42,742 bases of DNA from Gammaproteobacteria bacterium. GTDB taxonomy: Bacteria; Pseudomonadota; Gammaproteobacteria; Steroidobacterales; Rariloculaceae. Under the pieces are notes generated by a model. That model made no database searches. It saw nothing but the letters and a program-made list of their open reading frames with translations, and was not told the DNA's origin. The stretch's first letter is position 1. Every line of letters starts with the position of its first letter. The stretch covers positions 1 to 42,742 of the forward strand of contig JAQWRR010000035.1 of NCBI GenBank assembly GCA_029243585.1. The letters run 5' to 3'. The position numbers were made by a program, and so were the translations under genes. This document shows, one piece after another, positions 36,644 to 42,742 of this stretch.

Positions 36644-37704
36644 TGGACGACTTCTCAAGAAAACTAATCAATTGGTTTGGTCAGTCTGGTCGTCATGATT
36701 TGCCTTGGCAGGTAGATCCCACGCCCTATCGGGTATGGGTTTCCGAAATCATGTTGCAACAAACACAGGTTGTCACTGTTATCCCATACTTTAATCGGTT
36801 TATAAAAAAGCTACCGTCGGTGGAAGCCTTAGCTACTGCTACATTGGATGAGGTTCTCAAGCTTTGGGCAGGGCTTGGTTATTACGCAAGGGCCCACAAT
36901 TTACACAAATCCGCAAAACTTATAATAGATAATGAAAATGGCTCTTTCCCTAAGACATTAGAAGAGCTTATGAGCTTGCCAGGTATTGGCCGCTCAACGG
37001 CAGGCGCAATAGTAGCCATGGCTTATAAAAAGCATGCGCCAATACTGGATGGCAATGTAAAGCGGGTGTTGGCTCGCTATCATGCCGTGGAAGGTTGGCC
37101 CGAGCAGACAACAGTTAAAAAGCAACTTTGGGAGTTATCCGAAAAACACACACCAGTTCATAAGATAGCCGACTATACTCAAGCTGTAATGGATCTTGGT
37201 GCTACCCTTTGTACTCGAGCGCAGCCTCGTTGTGAAGAATGTCCTGTGAATGTGAAATGTGTATCAAGACAAAGGGGTTTACAAAAGATTATTCCTGGCC
37301 GTAAGCCTCGCAAAAAACGCGTCCACCGGGAGGTAAGAATGCTGCTTATTGAAGATTCTCAACAAAGGGTTCTTCTGGAAAAAAGAGAGGCGAATGGGAT
37401 CTGGGGAGGGCTTTATAGTTTACCTGAACTTGCCGCGAGCGAAGACCCTGAATTGTGGTGTTATCAGAATCTTGGGTTGCAGATTGACACGCAAATCCCC
37501 ATGAAAAAAATAGATCATTCATTTACCCATTTTGATCTAAGCATCTATCCTCTATTAACCCGAATTTCTGATACATCATGCGCAGCTCTCGTTAAAAAGG
37601 AACAGCTCTGGTATAACCCAGTTGAAGAGATCCGGGTTGGCGTCTCGACGCCCGTTGCGATCTTATTGAAGTCACTTTTAATAAAGAGGAATATTAAGAG
37701 ATGA
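36643..37704 (+). CDS. mutY: A/G-specific adenine glycosylase
   Basis: MutY removes adenine mispaired with 8-oxoguanine. The catalytic Glu is in [13 protein letters not shown] (about 29-41). The helix-hairpin-helix is [12 protein letters not shown], the catalytic Asp lies in [13 protein letters not shown], and the 4Fe-4S cluster cysteines have C-x6-C-x2-C-x5-C spacing in [17 protein letters not shown]. The C-terminal NUDIX-like domain (about 225-350) contains FTHFDL, the 8-oxoG recognition region. The GTG start at 36643 overlaps the previous stop, and yggX overlaps its end by four bases. Length is 353 residues, close to E. coli. Confidence 0.96.
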   Translation: MDDFSRKLINWFGQSGRHDLPWQVDPTPYRVWVSEIMLQQTQVVTVIPYFNRFIKKLPSVEALATATLDEVLKLWAGLGYYARAHNLHKSAKLIIDNENGSFPKTLEELMSLPGIGRSTAGAIVAMAYKKHAPILDGNVKRVLARYHAVEGWPEQTTVKKQLWELSEKHTPVHKIADYTQAVMDLGATLCTRAQPRCEECPVNVKCVSRQRGLQKIIPGRKPRKKRVHREVRMLLIEDSQQRVLLEKREANGIWGGLYSLPELAASEDPELWCYQNLGLQIDTQIPMKKIDHSFTHFDLSIYPLLTRISDTSCAALVKKEQLWYNPVEEIRVGVSTPVAILLKSLLIKRNIKR

Positions 37705-37970
37705 GTCGAACTGTTAAGTGTGTGTTGCTTGGTGTCGAATCAGAGGGTTTAGATAGACCTACTTATCCTGGCGACCTTGGTCAGCGGGTTTTTGATAATG
37801 TATCTAAAGTGGCTTGGCAACGGTGGCTAGGGCATCAGACCATGCTTATAAATGAGTACCGGTTGACTCCAATCGAGCCCAAGGCACGTCAGTTTCTTGA
37901 GCAGGAAATGGAAAAGTTTTTCTTTGGTGGAGGTTCTGAGAAACCACCGGATTTCTTAGCAGAATCATAA
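37701..37970 (+). CDS. yggX: Probable Fe(2+)-trafficking protein
   Basis: This 89-residue protein begins [18 protein letters not shown] and continues [34 protein letters not shown], the YggX signature with its conserved Cys7. It ends in [13 protein letters not shown]. YggX guards iron-sulfur clusters against oxidative damage, fitting its place behind MutY, an Fe-S repair enzyme. The ATG overlaps the mutY stop by four bases. mutY-yggX is a conserved gammaproteobacterial pair. Confidence 0.95.
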   Translation: MSRTVKCVLLGVESEGLDRPTYPGDLGQRVFDNVSKVAWQRWLGHQTMLINEYRLTPIEPKARQFLEQEMEKFFFGGGSEKPPDFLAES

Positions 37971-37998
37971 AACAAATTATTTTTTGTATGAATTAATA

Positions 37999-39945
37999 TT
38001 ATCGATTCATACGGTTTTCAATTAACTCATCTACAACGGCAGGTTCTGCTAAAGTTGATATGTCCCCGAGTTCATCATAAGCATTCTCGGCAATCTTACG
38101 AAGTATACGCCGCATGATTTTCCCTGACCTAGTTTTTGGAAGGCCTGGCGCCCATTGTAGATAGTCTGGGCTAGCAATCGGTCCAATTTCCTTTCTTACC
38201 CATAAAATGAGTTCCTTGCGGAGCGATTCATCAGGCACTTCTCCTGCGTTTAGCGTGACGTACGCATATATTCCCTGACCTTTTATATCATGAGGGAATC
38301 CCACAACAGCTGCTTCAGCAACCTTTGGGTGAGCTACTAAAGCACTTTCAACTTCAGCGGTACCCATGCGATGTCCTGAGACGTTGATAACATCGTCCAC
38401 ACGACCAGTAATCCAGTAGTACCCATCCGAATCCCTACGAGCACCATCACCTGTAAAATACTTGCCAGGAAATTGACTGAAATAGGTTTTAATAAAGCGT
38501 TCATGATCCCCATAGACGGTGCGCATCTGACCTGGCCAACTATCAAGTATGACTAGGTTGCCCTCTGTAGCACCATCTAAAAGGCTACCTTCATGATCTA
38601 CGATGGCTGGCTTAATACCAAAGAAAGGGAGTGTTGCGGAGCCAGGTTTCAGGGCTGTAGCACCAGGCAGAGGGCTCAACATGATGCCGCCAGTTTCCGT
38701 TTGCCACCAGGTATCAACAATGGGGCATCGTTCTTCACCCACCACCTTGTAATACCACTCCCAGGCTTCAGGGTTTATGGGTTCACCTACAGTTCCTAGC
38801 AATCGGAGTGTTGATCTAGAACATCGTTTTACAGGTTCTTCTCCATCTCTCATAAGCGCACGAATAGCGGTAGGAGCGGTATAGAAAATATTGACTTTGT
38901 GTTTGTCGACAACCTGCCAGAAGCGGCTGGTATCGGGATAATTTGGAACTCCCTCAAACATTAGTGTTGTTGCGCCATTAGCTAATGGCCCATAGATGAT
39001 GTAGGAGTGTCCAGTCACCCAACCAACATCGGCAGTGCACCAGTAAATATCGCCATCATGGTAATCAAAAACATGCTGATGGGTCATCGCCGCAAACATT
39101 AAATAGCCACCAGATGTGTGAAGCACTCCCTTTGGTTTTCCTGTCGAGCCAGAGGTATACAAAATAAAGAGAGGGTCTTCTGCATTCATTACCTCAACCG
39201 GGCAGTTTGCATCTGCTGAAGCTGTGATTTCGTGATACCAATGATCCCGGTCATTTTTCCAGAGTATTTCACCACCTGTTCGTCTTACCACGACCACTGT
39301 CTCTACATGATTTTTAGGTAGACCTACCAGAGCGGCATCTACATTTGCTTTGAGTGGTATCGACTTACCGCCCCGTAGCCCTTCGTCTGCTGTTATAACG
39401 ATGTTGGAAGAGCAGTCTTCTATTCTTCCCCTAAGAGCTTCCGGAGAAAAGCCTCCAAAGACAACAGAGTGCACCGCACCAATCCGCGCACAAGCTAACA
39501 TGGCGACTGCGGCTTCTGGGATCATGGGCATATAGATAGTAACTCGGTCACCTTTTTTGATTCCTAGGTTGCGCAATGCATTGCCAAATCGACACACTCG
39601 ATTATGTAGTTCCTTGTAAGTGATGTTCTCTTCTTCACTGGGATCATCACCCTCCCAGATAATGGCGGTCTGTTCTCCGCGCATTTCTAGATGTCGGTCT
39701 AGACAGTTAGCTGCAACATTTAGTTCACCATCACTAAACCAGCGTATATGTAAGTCTGATGTCTCATAAGAAACATCCTTAGTTTCCGTAAAGGCTTTTA
39801 TCCAATCCAATCGCATTGCCTGATCTCCCCAGAAGGCAACAGGATCTTCGACGGATGATTTGTAGAGGTTTTGATATGTTGATTTATCTGTCCAAGCTTC
39901 GGCAGCAACTCTGTGTGCTACCGGATAAATTTTTTCTTCACTCAT
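37999..39945 (-). CDS. acs: Acetyl-CoA synthetase (acetate-CoA ligase)
   Basis: Acs activates acetate to acetyl-CoA through acetyl-AMP. The ATP/AMP loop is [12 protein letters not shown], followed by the WWQTETGG motif and [31 protein letters not shown]. The catalytic Lys, regulated by acetylation in other bacteria, is in [16 protein letters not shown]. The 648 residues match E. coli Acs. ATG 39945 is the start. It is convergent with yggX and is followed 5' by the tRNA-Phe gene on the other strand. Confidence 0.97.
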   Translation of the reverse strand: MSEEKIYPVAHRVAAEAWTDKSTYQNLYKSSVEDPVAFWGDQAMRLDWIKAFTETKDVSYETSDLHIRWFSDGELNVAANCLDRHLEMRGEQTAIIWEGDDPSEEENITYKELHNRVCRFGNALRNLGIKKGDRVTIYMPMIPEAAVAMLACARIGAVHSVVFGGFSPEALRGRIEDCSSNIVITADEGLRGGKSIPLKANVDAALVGLPKNHVETVVVVRRTGGEILWKNDRDHWYHEITASADANCPVEVMNAEDPLFILYTSGSTGKPKGVLHTSGGYLMFAAMTHQHVFDYHDGDIYWCTADVGWVTGHSYIIYGPLANGATTLMFEGVPNYPDTSRFWQVVDKHKVNIFYTAPTAIRALMRDGEEPVKRCSRSTLRLLGTVGEPINPEAWEWYYKVVGEERCPIVDTWWQTETGGIMLSPLPGATALKPGSATLPFFGIKPAIVDHEGSLLDGATEGNLVILDSWPGQMRTVYGDHERFIKTYFSQFPGKYFTGDGARRDSDGYYWITGRVDDVINVSGHRMGTAEVESALVAHPKVAEAAVVGFPHDIKGQGIYAYVTLNAGEVPDESLRKELILWVRKEIGPIASPDYLQWAPGLPKTRSGKIMRRILRKIAENAYDELGDISTLAEPAVVDELIENRMNR

Positions 39946-40045
39946 AGCTGTTTTTATCCTCTATTAACCCTCGGTTGGGGTGTTTCTGAGCTTTTAAATT
40001 CTGTACCTATGATTATAGCGAGTAAAAACGCTAGGCTGATGGGTC

Positions 40046-40075
40046 TTGACTCGCCGTAAGTCGTACCGGTCTAAT
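40046..40075 (+). promoter_or_regulatory. Candidate tRNA-Phe promoter
   Basis: TTGACT (40046-40051) and TCTAAT (40070-40075) are 18 bases apart, with the tRNA start 15 bases further on. The -10 is imperfect and could instead be TAATAC (40072-40077) at a longer spacing. Confidence 0.35.
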
Positions 40076-40090
40076 ACGGTCACCTTTTAA

Positions 40091-40166
<76 letters not shown>

Positions 40167-40212
40167 TTTTATTCAAAACGATCCTACCCTCGGTCATTTT
40201 TTTGGGGACGCT

Positions 40213-41715
40213 CTATGGCGTTGCACAGGCAAAATTGCCTGCCTCGTCGACGCTCCCGGTGCCGTCGTAACGCGCAACCTGCGGGTATGGGCACAATGGG
40301 CGTGTGCGCAAGACCTCTCCGTTCTCGCGCTGAGTCGCCAGCACGGCCGCTGGCGTTCTGCCTTCCTCACGCCACTGCTCGAGCACGCTGAGCATGTCGA
40401 ACTCGTTCGGCCCGTGCCCACCGCCGCAATGACCCATGCCTGGCACCATGTAAAGCGCCACGCCTTCTTCGGTGCGCTCCTTGCCGAGCGTTTAGACAAC
40501 CTGTTCGTAGTAGTCTATCGAGCCTGCCGGCGGAATGTTTTGATCCGCCCAGCCATGATAGATCAGTAGGCGCCCGCCACCGCTAATGAATGGCTCGAGA
40601 TCAGCAGACGTCGCTGCGTAAATTCCACCGTCAACTTCGCGTGCGTAATCGAGATGCTCAACAACACTGATGTCGCGGAAATCGAAACGCTCATCGGGGA
40701 ACAACACATGCTGGAACAAACTGATGTACATTTGGTGTGGCTCTCTTGCAGCGACACGTTCCCAGAGCAGCTCGCTGCCCGGCTCCATGCCCGTCGTCAG
40801 GATCTCGCCTGTTCGGGGGTCGGTGATCGTCGAGTAAATCTCGCGCGCGGCCGTAACCTGCGGCTCACTCAAGCAAGCGCTCGTTTCACCACTCTTGCAT
40901 TGGAGCTCACCCGGATCGAAATCGCAGCCGACCGGGTCGCTGATGAGCCGGTCTTCTAGGCCATCACGCGCATCGCACATTTGCATAGCCGCCTCGTGAA
41001 TCAGAGTGAAGTCCGCGCGCTCTAGATAACTTTCCGGTGTCTCATGCGTCGCCCGAATCATACCGAGCGTCTGGAAGGCTACGTCCGTTCGATCGTAACC
41101 CGGCGCGCCGGCTATGATTGCATCGAAGTCGTCCGGATAGCGCTGAGCTTCCATAAACGATTGCCGTCCTCCACCGGAGCAACCATTGAAGTACGAATAA
41201 TCCGGTGCTTTATTGTAGAACGCGCCAACCGTTGCCTTACTCTGAACGGCCATCTGATGCACCGCGCGAGAACCGAAGTCGATGAGTTTCTCCGGATGAC
41301 CGATCGCGAAACTCGCATCGCTCCCGGTATGCCCGGTGTCGGTCGAAGCGGCTGCATACCCGCGGCGTATACCGTTACCCAATGCGTTGTACTGTATCGA
41401 ACCGCCCCAGGCACCGTTGCCGACGGCAAGAAATCTGCCGTTCCAACCAGACATCGGTAGCCAAACCTCAGTCTTGATGTCGGAGTCCCCCGTCGGTGCG
41501 ATCGTAAGCTCGACACGGCAAAACGCCGGCAAGTTGGCCTGCAAAGGCTGGCCGTCCGGTGGCATGAACTGCCCGGACGTCACAGGAATCGACGAAGTCA
41601 CGGTTGTGACATTCAACTTTAACGATGAAGCAAGGCTTTCGCACATAGCCGGAGCGTCTTGCGTGTGCGCGGAAACGGCCCATAGTGCAGCACTGGCGAC
41701 GATGACACTTCTCAT
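40213..41715 (-). pseudogene. Tannase/feruloyl-esterase family protein interrupted by an in-frame TAA
   Basis: From ATG 41715, with AAGGAG upstream, this is a secreted esterase: signal peptide MRSVIVASAALWAVSA, then the tannase fold. The Ser nucleophile is Ser180 in FNGCSGGGRQ with preceding Cys179, and the Asp is Asp391 in YHGWADQNIPP. The frame then meets TAA (40492-40494, codon 408). The same frame continues past it to TAG 40213 with VPGMGHCGGG, giving His429-Cys430, and CPYPQVARYDGTGS. So the stop removes the catalytic His and the Cys pairing with Cys179 in the family's CS-D-HC motif. Full length would be about 500. A sequencing error or readthrough is possible. The frame also opens upstream to 41886, overlapping the amidohydrolase, which I reject. 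Confidence 0.85.
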
Positions 41716-41824
41716 GGTGACTCTCCTTCGGCGACGTTCGGCCGCGCTCATTCTCCTAATGATAGTATGCCTAAGGTACCTTGCTCTGCCAGCAGCCAAC
41801 GCGCCGTCGCGGCCTAGCTTCACT

Positions 41825-42742
41825 TCAGACAGATATTCCCCAAAGCTCCAACGCGTTGCCACCGACAATCGCAATCTTCTCCGCATCGCTCAATCCCGGT
41901 GTTTCTAACACGTGATCTATGGGCCTATCGGCCCATGTGTACGGATAATCCGAGCCGACCACGATGTGATCCGCGCCGTACTGCGCAACCAGGTGCTGCA
42001 AATTCTCGCTCGTAAAGACGAGTGAGTCGAAATACATATCCCTTAGGTAGTCCGTCGGCCGGCGTTCGAGCATCTTGTTGCAGTTTTGCGGAGATCGCTG
42101 ACAGCCGTAGTCGGCACGATCCGCGTACGAGGCGATATAACCGCCACCGTGGGCTGATGCGACCTTGAGATTCGGGAACCGGTCGAGCACGCCTTCGAAA
42201 ATCATATGCGACAGTGCGAGTGTCGTGTCGAGAGGGTTGCCGATGACGTTGCTCAGGAAGCCGTTTCCCTGCAGCCTATCCAGTTCCGGCACGCCGAGCG
42301 GATGAACCCAGATCGGCACGTCGAACTCCTCGACTGCTGCCCAAAACGGATCAAAGCGATCCGCGCCAAGCTCCTCCTCGGCGACATGTCCGCCGAGCGA
42401 AACACCCTTCAGGCCGTACTCCCTGATTCCGGTCGCGAGCTGCTCGGCGGCGAGTTCGGGATGCTGCAAGGCAACGCTCGTCATCGCGACGAGCCGGTCA
42501 GGGTAACGCGAGCAGACCTCGGCGAGGTTGCGATTCTGATAGTCGATAACCCGACGCGCATCGTCAACGTCGAGGCTGTACCAGAATGGATTAACGCTCA
42601 AAATCTCGACGTCGATACCCCATTGGTCCATCAGTGCGATGCGGCTATCGCCGATGATGAGGTTGGCATTGTTGTTCGGCGTCGTCGTGCCGAGGAGCTC
42701 CATCGTGCCCGGGATGATCGTATGCGTGTGCACGTCGACGGT
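41825..42742 (-). CDS. Amidohydrolase family 2 metal-dependent hydrolase/decarboxylase (5' partial)
   Basis: This belongs to the ACMSD-like amidohydrolases, which act on ring-cleavage acids or related compounds. The frame is open to the right edge: TVDVHTH there holds the HxH metal ligands, so the true start lies outside, and the GTG at 42733 is not the start. Further ligands are seen in IWVHPLG, ASAHGGG and VVGSDYPYTWADRPIDHVLET, the conserved His and Asp residues. The visible part is 305 residues. It ends 109 bases before the tannase ATG on the same strand. Both genes are clearly GC-richer than the rest of the window. The actual substrate is unknown. Confidence 0.85.
   Translation of the reverse strand, partial: TVDVHTHTIIPGTMELLGTTTPNNNANLIIGDSRIALMDQWGIDVEILSVNPFWYSLDVDDARRVIDYQNRNLAEVCSRYPDRLVAMTSVALQHPELAAEQLATGIREYGLKGVSLGGHVAEEELGADRFDPFWAAVEEFDVPIWVHPLGVPELDRLQGNGFLSNVIGNPLDTTLALSHMIFEGVLDRFPNLKVASAHGGGYIASYADRADYGCQRSPQNCNKMLERRPTDYLRDMYFDSLVFTSENLQHLVAQYGADHIVVGSDYPYTWADRPIDHVLETPGLSDAEKIAIVGGNALELWGISV

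Noticed and set aside
41716-41886. N-terminal extension of the tannase frame
   Set aside because: It would overlap the amidohydrolase, is Arg-rich without family similarity, and a good ribosome site precedes ATG 41715 instead.
41336-41908. 190-residue plus-strand frame opposite the tannase N-terminus
   Set aside because: The opposite strand carries the catalytic tannase motifs and a signal peptide; this frame has no recognisable motif or ribosome site.

Overview
The window looks like part of a gammaproteobacterial chromosome, probably marine and only moderately GC-rich. The main evidence is gene order shared with Pseudomonas and Escherichia: priA-argS-SPOR; ftsY-ftsE-ftsX-rpoH with divergent rsmD; coaD-ggt-mutM-rpmG-rpmB-coaBC-dut-pyrE; and trmB-mutY-yggX. 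PntA and PntB have the two-subunit E. coli layout. The genus cannot be named from this sequence alone.

Layout. Bases 1-108 are the tail of a Fis-type helix-turn-helix response regulator. On the minus strand follow a SPOR-domain protein, argS and priA (130-4686). Divergent from these are pntA, pntB, a lipoprotein made of two carboxymuconolactone-decarboxylase-like repeats, and a GT25 glycosyltransferase (4884-9557). Minus-strand agcS and a thiolase follow (9670-12656). A 434-base non-coding leader then precedes gltB-gltD-msrA (13091-19834). A sensor kinase and response regulator resembling the proteobacterial dedicated sortase type run head-on into msrA (19835-22659). Next come rpoH, ftsX, ftsE and ftsY on the minus strand. 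rsmD, coaD and a gamma-glutamyltransferase are on the plus strand; mutM, rpmG and rpmB on the minus strand; coaBC and dut on the plus strand; then pyrE and an AmpG-like permease on the minus strand, a small Rieske protein, trmB, tRNA-Gly(CCC), a START-like protein, mutY, yggX, acs and tRNA-Phe(GAA).

Immediately after tRNA-Phe (from about 40167) the base composition rises sharply. The last 2.5 kb hold a tannase/feruloyl-esterase-family gene broken by one in-frame TAA, and the start-less body of an amidohydrolase. This looks like the edge of a tRNA-associated island, although a contig-joining artefact cannot be excluded.

The most notable regulatory signal is a perfect CIRCE element (TTAGCACTC-N9-GAGTGCTAA, 23784-23810) just upstream of rpoH. 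It suggests that the HrcA repressor controls the heat-shock sigma factor itself. Other points of interest are a GC-rich, possibly pseudoknotted leader before gltB, a roughly 100-residue insert in the AgcS transporter, and a 49-bp exact repeat inside the otherwise diverged tandem CMD gene.

Most of the window is core metabolism: NADPH supply (PntAB), ammonium assimilation (GltBD), translation (ArgS, L28, L33, RsmD, TrmB, tRNAs), oxidative-damage repair (MutM, MutY, MsrA, YggX), cell division and secretion (FtsEX, FtsY, SPOR), cofactor and nucleotide synthesis (CoaBC, CoaD, Dut, PyrE), and carbon entry (Acs, thiolase, AgcS).
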